From assembly GCA_023525715.1 (NCBI GenBank), contig CM042012.1, forward strand, positions 56,726,705 to 56,790,704: DNA of 64,000 bases, given 5' to 3'. This document shows, piece by piece, positions 32,103 to 43,716 of the stretch. The notes below the pieces were generated by a model, which saw only the letters and a program-made list of their open reading frames with translations, had not been told where the DNA came from and did no database searches. Each line of letters starts with the position of its first letter. Position 1 is the first letter of the stretch. The position numbers were made by a program, and so were the translations under genes. The DNA is from Cichorium intybus (lineage: Eukaryota; Streptophyta; Magnoliopsida; Asterales; Asteraceae).

Positions 32103-32318
32103 GTTAAAATGATATTTAGGTGCGGTGATTCACCTGCACCTAAATATTGCACAGTATTAAATACCACATTTATTAGTGCGGTTTACCAAACCGCACCAAC
32201 AATGACTAAACCGCATCAAATGAGCTTTCCTAAAATAATAGAACACCACACTAAATACATATAACCCGCATCATTAAAACAACGCAGCATATAATATTAA
32301 CCGCATCATATAATTTGG

Positions 32319-32600
32319 CTTAGGCTTACCACATGGGCTTAGTCTGCCAGTTGGGCTTAGCCTGACACATAGACTTAGTCTGCCTTTTGTGCTTAGTCTA
32401 CGACATGGGCTTAGTCAGCCATTTGGGGTTAGCCTAACACATGGGCTTAGTCTGGCATTTGGGCTTAGCGTACCACATGGGCTTAGTCTACGACATGGGC
32501 TTAGTCTACCATTTGGGCTTAGTGTGACACAATGGCTTAGTCTGCCGTTTGGGCTTAGCCTGAGACATGGGCTTTGCTTGCCATATGGGCTTAGTCCTAC
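32319..32600 (+). repeat. Subterminal tandem repeats of CACTA1, left side
   Basis: Units of about 21 bp with the core GGGCTTAGTCT (variants: TTAGCCT, TTAGTCA) alternate ACATGGGC and ATTTGGGC neighbours, about 13 units in all. En/Spm-type transposases bind such subterminal repeats. The unit length is a multiple of three without stops, which creates long meaningless ORFs on both strands. Confidence 0.85.
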
Positions 32601-33437
32601 CAAGTAGCTGTGACCCATGATAAAAAAAACAACCAAATTGCACCAAAATTTATTTCGGTCCATGCATATAATCATATATTACGCACTCTAAATTTATTTC
32701 GGGTCATTATACAAATATTTGTTCCAGTACCAACATTCACAATTATATACAAATTTGTATCTTATAGAGTACAATGCTATAATGCTATATATAAACATAT
32801 GTCCAAGAACAATGCTACACAAAATCGTATCTTATTGAATATTCTCCTGACGGCCTTCAATCTCCTTGCGAACTAACTTTGGCATTAGATTTAATACCAT
32901 TTGCTCGATATCATCACTCGAAAACGGCATGTTCTTGTTCCAAAACTAAAAGCAATTACAACAATATTATATTCGGGTTACAAAGAAAGAAAAGATATAT
33001 TTTTATACGAAAAGAACACGTACTTCTTCAGTGGGACAATTGTGTTGAATCGTCTCAACGAACTCCTGCATACGTTTGATGACTACAAAACCACATTCCC
33101 AGCTAGCTTTTTGTTTGAAGCACTGTAATTAAATCACAAATAAATATTTTCAACACCTTCATATAAATTGAAAAAAAAATGAAATTTAAAACAAACCTTT
33201 GCAATCTTCCATTTATATGTACTCGGGAAAGCTTCATCAATAATAGACACAATGGGGTATGTGGCCGGTGTAGCGGAACGTTTTAAAGAGTCAATAACAT
33301 ACGCGATTCCCTTTTTCGGCCAAAGAATAATAAGCACCCAATGTCCACTACAAAAATATAAAATATAAAACATTTAGGCTTTCCGTATGTTTAGTGTGTA
33401 TATGTATTATGGAAAATAATATATTACCTAAATATAT

Positions 33438-35226
33438 TGTAAGACCCGTATCATGATTATAACATATACTTAAAATAAGAGTGTTCGGAATTATATGATT
33501 TTTGGTAGTTATAAAGCTAAGAAAAACATTAGTTACAATTTCATATGAAAATCAGCATTTTGTGTCGTTTTTAGAAAAATCATAATTAATTCTAGAAAAA
33601 TCGTTTGGACCTCAAACCAGCGCACAAAATTTACAAATTGAGTTTAGTACAATTACCAAAAATAATAGTAAGCTTGAAAATGACATTATCTATGGTAAAA
33701 AATGCAATCTTTACTGATTAGTTCGGAATTGACAGATTAGATAGTCTGTTTTCAAAAATTCATAATAAATCATAGAAAAATCGTATAAATAAGTAAAATA
33801 CATCCCTGGAAAGGTATTGAGATAAATTTCTGGAATATCAAATAAAAATATGAATTTCGTGGGATTAAAGTCGGCTAAACCAGTCTTGAACAGACTGATT
33901 CTAGAAGGTATTAATTTCAACAAAGTTATAGTATTAAAATCTTTTGTCAAAAGTGTCATGCCATTTTTTATTCAAGAATTCAAGTATAAATACCTCTCAA
34001 AACATCTCATAAACCACACAACTAAATCTCAATCCAATATATAGAGGTTTCTAAGCACTAGAGTGTAAGCAAGTGAGCGGAAGGAAGCTCAAAAGCCTAA
34101 CGAAGGAGTTATAGATCTCGACGACCGGTCATAAGGTAACTACAAACCTTTCTATAGCTTAATTAGGTATTTTAAAATAGTTTTTGTTAAGAAGTAGAAT
34201 ATTTAATAAGTATAACATATGTTATATTATATTCATTTCCAATAATAGTAAACAAAAACCTTAAAAACGTCGTTATTATAACAATTCGTAATTCTGAAAA
34301 TAATACCGATTGATTTACTTACGAGGACGGTGACTAGGCCGATTACTTGGGATCTGGTTGTTGGATTTTCTGAAAGGCTAAAATGCTGAAAGGATCCTGC
34401 CACCCCATCTAATCTTCTACCTGGCCGTTCTTTACTTGATAAATCATGGAGTATCATATTGGAATTATTGAAGGGTTTAATGATGCGACTATAATATAGT
34501 TAAGGATTAAGAAATGATAGATTTCCTATTATGTTAACAGTTAAAGTTGAAGGAAATACAAAGCCGAGAAAGATAAACGATATAGTCAACTATAATCAGG
34601 TGAGTCTTCTCACTATACTATAGGTGATATTGCATGCGTAGGAAGGAAGATATGTTAGACTAAGGTGATCTTACATGTTATGGTAATTGTATGAATTATT
34701 GCTATGATAATGATTGTTTGTGGATGGAACGGGATAGCCCGCGAGCCAATAGGCGGAACGGGAATAGCCTGCGAGTCATTAGACGGAACGGGAAAAGCCT
34801 GCGAGCGATAAGACAGAAAGAGAATTGCTCGTGAGTCTTCAGGCGGAACAGGGATAGCCCGCGAGTTTCACAGGCATATGAATGGTTATGATGTGTTGCA
34901 TGTTATGTGATGGATCGTATGGTATTTTGAGGAACTCACTAAGCTCTGTGCTTACCCTTTCCCTATATAAACTACTGTTTCAGGTACATCAGGTACCATG
35001 GATGGCAAGGCGTGACGTGTATACGCTGTGCTGCTTCATTGGAGGACTGTTCTTAAATTGATGTTCCGCTATATTGTGATTTCGTTAACGTTTTTTAATC
35101 CTGGGATGTTTTCATTAAACTTATATGTTATGGAATTTTATCAAAATTAATTAAGTGGCTTTATTTATATTGAAGTGTTCGTTAATTTTTTTTGTTAATT
35201 TTACCCTAAAATTTTGGGATGTTACA
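33438..35226 (+). repeat. 5' LTR of element D
   Basis: A 1789-bp LTR. A stretch of about 180 bp (34137-34326) is absent from the 3' copy. Both LTRs carry an array of roughly five 30-bp units (GCGAG..GGCGGAACGGGAATAGCC; here 34725-34868). Confidence 0.92.
34725..34868 (+). repeat. 30-bp tandem repeats in the LTR of D
   Basis: About five units, each with GGAACGGGA-TAGCC and CGCGAG. The same array is at 40387-40528 in the 3' LTR. The units are GC-rich against an AT-rich background. Confidence 0.85.
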
Positions 35227-35229
35227 AGT

Positions 35230-35241
35230 TGGTATCAGAGC
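35230..35241 (+). other. Primer binding site of element D
   Basis: TGGTATCAGAGC, three bases after the LTR end at 35226. Confidence 0.85.
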
Positions 35242-36774
35242 ACAGCTTGAGAGAATCAGGCTCACTTAGTGAGTTCTGGACTCAAGTTGAGGCTTAAGAG
35301 TTTTCTTAGAATATTTTTACGAAAGAAATATGTTTTATGAAGGGTGAACTAAAGACACAGTGTGTACCGCCAGCCGAAGCCAGCATGGGAAAAGGGTTAA
35401 GTATTTAATATTGTGGATGTTAAAAAAAAACATATAGTATATGTTTGCTGAAATGCCTGGTAGAGAGCACACATTGTTGTATTATTATCTGCTATTTACT
35501 AATCGAACTATATACTAGTGCCAATAGGTTGCTTAGGGATTTCCACTAACTTGTATACAATAGGGACTGAATAGTTATAGAATATGTGAGTTGGCCTTAT
35601 TGCATGTTCCTTGTTTGGTTGTTGCCTTAGGGTAGATTCTCTTATTTGAAAGACTATTTAGTTCGATATTGTATACAACTACGTTCGCGAAACAACCTGT
35701 TATCACTGGAGGAAGTTCCGTCTTAGTTAGAATAGCAGGGTGGGGGTGGGATTCCAAGTATTCCTAGAAGGGTTGACATATGCCTTGTAAGGGCATATGT
35801 GTTAAAATTATCGGTGAGAAGCGAATTGGATATTTCGAGACGGGTCTTGGAACGAACATGGATAGGTGTGGAAGGTAGTAGTAGAGCTCCTACTATCGAA
35901 AGCATAGGATCTGCGTTTGAGTCGGGAGTTCGTCACGAAGGATCCAAGGAGTTGAGTATGTGAGTGTCTAGCATAGTTGACTTAAATGCTAGTGTAATGT
36001 GGTAAACCTTTATCTATTCGATTGTTGAATGTTGATTGTGAGGTTTAGTAGGAACAATTAAGATGTGATCATACCAGTTTGGTTGGACCGATCATGCTTA
36101 AGTTGATTATTGAGCTTAAAGACTGTTGAAAAGGAGAATGTCAAAGTGCTATTGTGATAGCTATTTTTCATGCAACTAATGCGCGCACAAGTCAGACAGG
36201 GACTAGAGGATGCAAGGGTGAGTTTTCCAACTCACGGTCAAAGAGGTGCAAGCGGCGCCTGAGATGATAGCAGGTATTTTTTAGTCGACTCTGTACATGC
36301 CTAGTGCTGTGTAATAGTGGGGCTACCTACCCTTGTATTGATCTTGCTTGAGTGATTGATCAGGTCATGTGGGTTGAGAGTCTGGATCACTCGCTCGTGA
36401 TTGAGGTAACTGACGATAGAGGTATTGACTAGGGTCGCAAGTGGATGAGTAACATATGGTGGTTGATGTAAACGTCTTTACATTATCGAAACATGTTTAT
36501 TGAGATGGTGTTTGCCCCTGATGCAAGTTGTTGGCTGAGCAGAATGGGCTTGGTTTTCGTTCGAGAGTAAGGGCTCGTAAAAAAATATATTTTAAATCGA
36601 AGAAACAGACTTGGACTTTAGTCCAAGTGGGGAAGGAATACAAAATTAAGGGAACAACATGAATATTGTATAGAATCGATGAAATCATTAAAATTTTAGT
36701 AACACGTTGATATATTTAATTCATTACTATATCTTTATATTAATACATTAAGAAAAGTTTACAGAACTACTAAC
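35242..36774. other. Interior of D without recognisable coding sequence
   Basis: No gag, pol or host gene is recognised in this 1.5 kb. It is less AT-rich than the neighbourhood and has only short ORFs. It may be decayed element sequence or the captured 3' flank of the RKD-like gene. Confidence 0.4.
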
Positions 36775-38400
36775 CTAAACCGGAGAATCAGAAAGATGTG
36801 AGAAAAGATCTTCTACACTCCACTCTTTGTCATCATTACGTTGAATTGTACCTTCTTGAGGATTTGGAAGGGGTATGCTTCCGGTTATTGGAGGAGGAGC
36901 TCCAAGGTATGGGGTCTCAATAGGGTTGGAACCCGTAATCCCATGATTATGGGCTAAAAATCGACTCGTTTGGGGAATGCGTAAGTAGGGAAGTGATGAG
37001 GAAGGGTTCCAATTCGGAACCAGTTGGGGATAGCTATAAGAAGGAGGAAACCAGGCTTGGTCATCTACAAAGCCTCCAAATTATCCTCACTCGCAGGCTC
37101 GAGTAAACCAGGATTAATACTACTCATACCAGAGTTAGATGGCAGAGATTGCTGCTGTGTATGAGTTCTTGATGAAGTTTCCCCCTTTTCCAGAAATTTT
37201 CTTTTCTTATATTCAACCTTATGAGCAGCGTGTATCAGTTTCTTTGTGCCGTCTGTTAGACCCGATTGTGACCCTTCAATTATTGCTTCTTTCTCCCTTT
37301 TTAGGTTGGGTATTAAATCTTTCGATAATCCTGCTACTCCACTAAACTCATTACCAAATTCCTGTGACATAAATAACTTTAGTAATTACAACTTTATGAT
37401 AAAAAAAAACAAAAATGTAATTCCTTACATCAACACGATCAATAAGAGTTTGCAGACTCTTAAGTTGTCGTTGGGGCCAATGTTCGATACCTAAATCTCT
37501 ACAGCGTTTTTTTAACTGTGTCGATCCAATGTTGAGTTCCTTCGCAGCTTTCTCAATTGGTTTGTTAAAGTGTTCAGCTATTATTTCCCTACTTAATGAA
37601 TGTCTGAAACCTCTTATACTGCCAGCTACTGTGGTTATCGGAATCGAAGGATTGAGTTCAAATGTACTATTATTATTCGGGATCATTTGAACATGATCCT
37701 GATTTTCTGAACCAAAGATGGACATTGATTCATTAAAATCAGTAGCTTCTATCGGTGGTAATTGTAGGTTTTCAATCATGGACCCAGGATTCTGAAATCC
37801 TTCTAGATTCCTTTGAATCAACTGAAGGTGATTTTGATATTGAAAACTAACCCCAAGCTCAGGATTCATTTCAATATTGATGTTATGAGTTGTTTGTAAT
37901 TGACTTTCATTCTGAATGTTAGTCATGAATCCTTGATTCATGGGGATGATCTCACTACTCGTTGAGGGTACGTCGTTGAATGAATTGTAATCGGGTAGAC
38001 CATCAACAAATGGGTCTACAAATATCAATTATCAGATGATAAAATAAAATTGAATACTCATAGAAGCAATCATTTAAAAGAATTTAACCTGGTAGAAGGT
38101 ATGGAGTCTGATCAAGTACAAAGTCTAAAGATGCATGCACCGGATCTTCTGAGTTAATGTTCAGCTCGGGAAAAAATTTCGGCTCACCGTGGAGTTGCTC
38201 TATTGGTAGTATATCCGGAAGACTGTAACATAATTTAGAATCAAACAAAACATTAGAAATATAAACAAAATATGGATGATAGATGTCTAGAATGTTAAGT
38301 CACCGAACTCTATTAAGAATTCCTGGTTTGAAGTACCCTCTCCTTGCGGAAAACCAGGTCCAGGGTTCGACAGATCACCCATTGAAGATCTGTTTTCCAT
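36775..38400 (-). CDS. RKD-like RWP-RK transcription factor gene captured inside LTR element D
   Basis: Minus-strand gene with exon-like blocks 38400-38304 (MENRSSMGDLSNPG), 38222-38087 (LPDILPIEQLHGEP), 38015-37429 and 37361-37065. The exon 3 block holds the RWP-RK domain: LSREIIAEHFNKPIEKAAKE, then LKKRCRDLGIEHWPQRQLKS and LQTLIDR. The C-terminal block has the RKD-type TKKLIHAAHKVEYKKRKF. RKD proteins are nuclear DNA-binding factors of plant germ cells and early embryos. Oddities: the signature reads HWPQRQ where relatives have RWPxRK; the frame closes at TAG (37065-37067), yet the next frame stays open to TAG at 36775-36777, suggesting a one-base slip; exons 1 and 2 do not join in phase with the obvious GT/AG sites. 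All three introns are kept. Whether it is expressed is unknown. Confidence 0.8.
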
Positions 38401-38497
38401 GACTCAGCTTTAAATATGAGTTCGTTTACGAGCAAACTAGTGATAAGAGAGGATGAGACTGAAAATGAATGTGGAAATGAATGATACTACATACCTG

Positions 38498-38506
38498 TAT
38501 ATATAG
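38498..38506 (-). promoter_or_regulatory. TATA box upstream of the captured RKD-like gene
   Basis: TATATATA-type sequence on the minus strand about 100 bases before the ATG at 38400. If used, the captured unit brought its own core promoter. Confidence 0.4.
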
Positions 38507-38509
38507 TAT

Positions 38510-39274
38510 CTTGCAGCTGGAACCGAAAGGACACACGGAACTGAAAGGACACCTCACGTTTTAATTACCGAAATTCAAACTAACTACAGTAGATGAGACT
38601 TTTCACTACCCCAAGTGACATTTTTTTTTCAAAATTCGCTGCTTGAAATCGGTGAGAACGAGATAATGAAGAGACTCTTGAAATAAAACAAAATTTTATG
38701 TTTCCTGATAATGGAAATAGTTTAAAGAGTGTTCAGTACTCCAAAAAAAAGAACTTACGAAAGATGATGTAAATTTTATATTTTTCGGTGAAACAAAAAT
38801 TTTTGGAGATTCTACAAAAATAGATTTATTTAGCCAAAAAGTATTTAAAAGAAATGTTGAATTGAGGCAAATGTGTGTTGAAATATGACGAATTCATATA
38901 AATACGAAATAGTGTTAAAAATTAGGTGTTGCAAGTTAACTAGGTTAACTATGTATATAGGTAGATTAGAAAGTACTAAATATGTACTGTAGATAGTAGC
39001 CGGTCAAGTTGATGTGTGGGACTGTGAGAAACAGTTAGAGTTTTACATCTAGAGTAATTAGAAGAAAAGAAGTATGGAGTGAATGAGAATAATAGGACCT
39101 TAAGCATTATTACAGAGGTATGTGAATGTTGAAAGGGAAAGATAATTAAATCTTGTAAAGGTTCGGCAATAAGACGAGGAGGATTTTTGAAGGACATAAG
39201 GACTCGATGGGAAATACATAGAGGCGTTCGAGAATGCGGATTTCGGGACGAAATCCAAATAAGTGGGGGAGACT
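38510..39274 (+). other. Interior of D between RKD-like gene and 3' LTR, with PPT
   Basis: No gene recognised. At 39230-39274 the sequence 'gatttcgggacgaaatcc' and aagtgggggagact form the usual gypsy-type 3' end, with the polypurine tract at 39261-39274. The sequence adjacent to the RKD-like gene may be its captured upstream region. Confidence 0.5.
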
Positions 39275-40886
39275 TGTAAGACCCGTATCCTGATTATAAC
39301 ATATACTTAAAATAAGAGTGTTCGGAATTATATGATTTTTGGTAGTTATAAAGCTAAGAAAAACTTTAGTTACAATTTCATATGAAAATCAGCATTTTGT
39401 GTCGTTTTTATAAAAATCATAATTAATTCTAGAAACATCGTTTGGACCTCAAAATAGCACACAAAGTTTACAAATTGAGTCTAGTACAATTACCAAAAAT
39501 AATAGTAAGCTTGAAAATGATATTATCTATGGTAAAAAATGCAATATTTACTGATTAGTTCGGAATTGACAGATTAGATAGTCTGTTTTCAAAAATTCAT
39601 AATAAATCATAGAAAAATCGTATAAATACGTAAAATACATCCCTAGAAAGGTATTGAGATAAATTTCTGGAATATCAAATAAAAATATGAATTTCGTGGG
39701 ATTAAAGTCGGCTAAACCAGTCTTGAACAGACTGATTCTAGAAGGTATTAATTTCAACAAAGTTATATTATTAAAATCTTTTGTCAAAAGTGTCATGCCA
39801 TTTTTTATTCAAGAATTCAAGTATAAATACCCCTCAAAACATCTCATAAACCACACAACTAAATCTCAATCCAATATATAGAGGTTTCTAAGCACTAGAG
39901 TGTAAGCAAGTGAGCGGAAGGAAGCTCAAAAGTCTAACGAAGGAGTTATAGATCTCGACGACTGGTCATAAGGAGTTATAGATCTCGACGATGACTAGGC
40001 CGATTACTTGGGATCTGGTTGTTGGATTTTCCGAAAGGCTAAAATGCTGAAAGGATCCTGCCACCCCATCTAATCTTCTACCTGGCCGTTCTTTACTTGA
40101 TAAATCATGGAGTATCATATTGGAATTATTGAAGGGTTTAATGATACGACTATAATATAGTTAAGGATTAAGAAATGATAGATTTCTTATTATGTTAACA
40201 GTTAAAGTTGAAGGAAATACAAAGCCAAGAAAGATAAAAGATATAGTCAACTATAATCAGGTGAGTCTTCTCACTATACTATAGGTGATATTGCATGCGT
40301 AGGAAGGAAGATATGTTAGACTAAGGTGATCCTACATGTTATGGTAATTGTATGAATTATTGCTATGATAATGATTGTTTGTGGAGGGAACAGGATAGCC
40401 CGCGAGCCAATAGGCGGAACGGGAATAGCCTGCGAGTCATTAGACGGAACGGGAAAAGCCTGCGAGCGATAAGACGGAAAGAGAATTGCTCGTGAGTCTT
40501 CAGGCGGAACAGGGATAGCCCGCGAGTCTCACAGACATATGAATGGTTATGATGTGTTGCATGTTATGTGATGGATCGTATGGTATTTTGAGGAACTCAC
40601 TAAGCTCTGTGCTTACCCTTTCCCTATATAAACTACTGTTTCAGGTACATCAGGTACCATGGATGGCAAGGCGTGACGTGTATACACTGTGCTGCTTCAT
40701 TGGAGGACTGTTCTTAAATTGATGTTCCGCTATATTGTGATTTCGTTAACGTTTGTTAATCCTGGGATGTTTTCATTAAACTTATAAGTTATGGAATTTT
40801 ATCAAAATTAATTAAGTGGCTTTATTTATATTGAAGTGTTCGTTAATTTTTTTTTTAATTTTACCCTAAAATTTTGGGATGTTACA
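39275..40886 (+). repeat. 3' LTR of element D
   Basis: A 1612-bp partner of 33438-35226 that lacks about 180 bp. It carries a short local duplication (aggagttatagatctcgacga) at the deletion point near 39970. Confidence 0.92.
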
Positions 40887-43716
40887 TATATAAGGTGCAA
40901 GAAAAAATTATTTCTTCTCATGATGCAAAAGTAATTCTTTTATGTGATGTATGACCGCGGCTCGTTTTGTTTTGTCGTTATCGTCATCTTTAGTAATTGT
41001 CGCATCAAGGAAAGCGCAAGACGAATTCTTTGGCAGCTCATAAAAATACCTTAATTATGTTATATAAGGTTAGTCAATTAAATCATATATAAAATGATAT
41101 TTACAAGTTCATTGAAAAGCAATAATATGTAATAAGAACTTACATTGCAAACCATTGTAGAATGTTGACATCAAGCCGACGGTTTAACAATAGTTGTAAG
41201 ACCTTCGAAAGTATGATGTCATATTCAACCATGTTGAAATACAACCCTTGCGGTGACAAGGTATTAAAAAAAATTCACCACCAGACAGTTTGGATAGTTG
41301 ATCAAGTATATCCGTATGTTTCTTTCCTTTATTCCATATTTCCTTCAACAATCCATCCACTTCAAGGTCAACAAATTTTTCGAATGATGGTTGGTATACA
41401 TGTGCAGAAGTAGCCATTTGTCACATTAGCTAAAAAAACACAACACAAACAATTAGTATTTATATTCTCATTATATATATTAACAAAGTAACTAAATTAA
41501 GGAATTTGAAGACTAACCAAATTTGTAAATGTGCCATTCAGACTAAAAATTTCACTGTCGTTTCCTTGAAACTAAAATAACAAACAAAATGTTATAACTT
41601 TTAATAGTTCAAACTATATAAATTACCAACAAATGTAAATTTGTTGGTACGAGTACCTGTGGCTTATAAACTGATGTCGTATCATTTTGTGTTGGCGGCG
41701 AGGTGTGATTTGATCCAACTGGTGACGAATTGGTCGGTGCGTCGTTGGTCGCAAGCTATAATATATTGTAATTTATATTTTACAATAGTATAGTAAAATA
41801 TATTCATATTCCTTTTAAAAAAATATACCTTTAGTGCATATCTAGGCCACTGAACGATTGCATGATACAAATCCTGAACAGTTCCAACTTTATCTATTAT
41901 TGTGACTGGATGGACTGGCAGGTCCTCATATGTTTCAACGAATTCATCAATTTGTACTTTGGCACATCCCTCTTCAATCGGTTTCCTATGTACCACTGCT
42001 CCTGGGGTTGGCCATGCTGTACCAGAAGCCAAAGTCACTTGAGAGTCGGCCACGTTGATAAGCAACTCACATGGGGTCCTCTTCTACAAACCAGAAAACA
42101 TATTAATTTACAAACTCAAAACTACAAGTAAGCTGCAATTAAATTATTAATATATTATTACCTCGATAAGTGGATACTTGGGAGGTGAAACATTCCCACA
42201 TCTAGACTCACGACCACATGACCCCGTGTTGACCAAGACTCTACCAAGGTTGGCATTTCTAATCAATCCACCCTTAACCTTGGTATGACCAATGATCCCA
42301 TTTACGGTCCGTGATCATCCCCCGTGCTCTGATCCCAAAAGCCGGATTAAAGGGACTTCCTTATTTAAATAGTAGGTCCCATTGGCCTTCATTTTTTTCT
42401 CCTCTTCGTCCTATAAAATTTTCCCGTTACCAATTGTTTTACAAAAAAACGTAATCTAGAATAATTAAATAAAACAAGTGTTTACCAATCGTTTGATATC
42501 TTCAAGGGCTCTAGGTGGAAGTTCATACAATTTTGTTTCCTTATCCATTATGGCAGCACCAAGAAAATACCTCTTTGATTGAACATCGGTTAAACTTCCA
42601 ACAAAGTTGTGTTTTTCTACAAGTTGATCCCAAATAAGTTCTTTCTTTTTTTCCATAGACATCCAGCCACCTCGTCCTAATCAGGGCCTCATCCTTCTCT
42701 TGGCATTGCTGGCTTTTGCTTTCTCGCTTTTTGACTTCACACGCAATATCATCACAAATTTTTATAAATAATTTACTTGGAAAGATATATCGGATAACAT
42801 TAAAATATATAACATAAATTGTGCATTACATACCAAAAATTCTGGGCTAGTTTTTTTTAAGAGAAAGGCTTCCCAATCCACCGGATCAATAAACGTATAC
42901 TTATCACAAGGAGACTTCTATGTTTTTACGTAGTCTCTCACAAGCCTTGATCTGAAATTTGTACCGATTTTCACAGCCTTCTTTCGCATAAAATCTTTTG
43001 AAGCATCGGTCTGGATGTTCCAAGTCTTCTGTAATTTAAAAAACGTTAACGATGCGTCTGTTTAATTATCTGATCACTAACTTAATGTCGTAAACTATGT
43101 AAATGCATGCATACTTGACAAAACATACCTTCGTATCCAACCATATCTTCTCAAATTCTTCATTATCCAGTTTACCCATATCGATATGAACGGGTACCCT
43201 ATCTTGAATCGTCATGCCAAACCAGGACATGAAATCTTTATTCTCCGGGACATTATTTTTATCAAAATGAACGTGATAATCTTCCTTGTCCATCTTCTTT
43301 GTAAAAGACGTTATACCACGTTCGCCTCTTTGTCTTTTCCGTGTTTCTTCCATTTGTGATGACTGAGATATGGAATCACCAGAATGTGGAATGCTAACTT
43401 GAAGGACTGATGGGCGAATCCAAGAGAACGGTGATCATTTGTATGGTTTTAGAGAAACCTTTGATAACGTAGACGTCAAATAAAGGGAATGTAGAATATG
43501 GATATGCTATTGTATTGTGATTACTAAGACCCGTAATACGCGGGATAATCAAAAAACTGAAATTAACATAAACATTTGGTGCGATCAGTCTTTGTTAGTG
43601 TGAATTCCCCCCAAATTTGTTGGCGGAAAATGAAATTTTATTTTCTTGATGCGATTATCTATTGAGTTTTTAGGGTTTATTGCTGCGATTATCAGAGTTC
43701 ATTGGTACGAAAAGAA

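Larger units (their letters stand above)
33438..40886 (+). mobile_element. Non-autonomous Ty3-gypsy-like LTR element D carrying an RKD-like gene
   Basis: LTRs beginning TGTAAGACCCG and ending GGGATGTTACA, target duplication tatat (33433-33437 and 40887-40891), a tRNA-Met-type primer site (35230-35241) and a polypurine tract (39261-39274). The 4-kb interior has no gag or pol that I can recognise. It holds a plant RWP-RK gene on the opposite strand (38400-36775). LTR divergence is a few percent by eye. The 'ttcgggacgaaat..aagtgggggagact' end is typical of gypsy-type elements. It interrupts an exon of the CACTA1 protease gene. Confidence 0.92.
32832..43353 (-). pseudogene. CACTA1 second gene: Transposase_24-like region, DUF8039-like region and ULP1-type cysteine protease
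   Basis: Exon-like blocks with GT/AG borders, minus strand: 43353-43129 (MEETRKRQRGERG...WLDTK), 43028-42834, about 42760-42486 (SKRYFLGAAIMDKETKLYELPP), about 42405-42165, 42083-41829 (CELLINVADSQVTLASG ... VQDLYHAIVQWPR, DUF8039-like), about 41757-41659, 41417-41150, about 41040-40890, 33347-33197, 33122-33024 and 32945-32832. The last three hold the ULP1 (peptidase C48) catalytic residues: His in GHWVLI, Asp in VIDSL and Cys in WECGFVV; stop TAA at 32832. Several stops (for example 42918-42920), a frameshift near 41250 and the D insertion between FFLAPY- and GHW-coding parts make it a pseudogene. In live elements the role would be transposon-linked; the substrate is unknown. Confidence 0.75.

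Noticed and set aside
32389..32675. Overlapping ORFs on both strands with LRHGLSLPFGLS-like peptide repeats
   Set aside because: They come from the 21-bp subterminal DNA repeats. Unit length is a multiple of three and stop-free on both strands, so no protein is implied.
33850..34044. 64-codon ORF found twice (also 39687-39881)
   Set aside because: The two copies are the paired LTRs of element D, so the match reflects LTR identity and not protein conservation.
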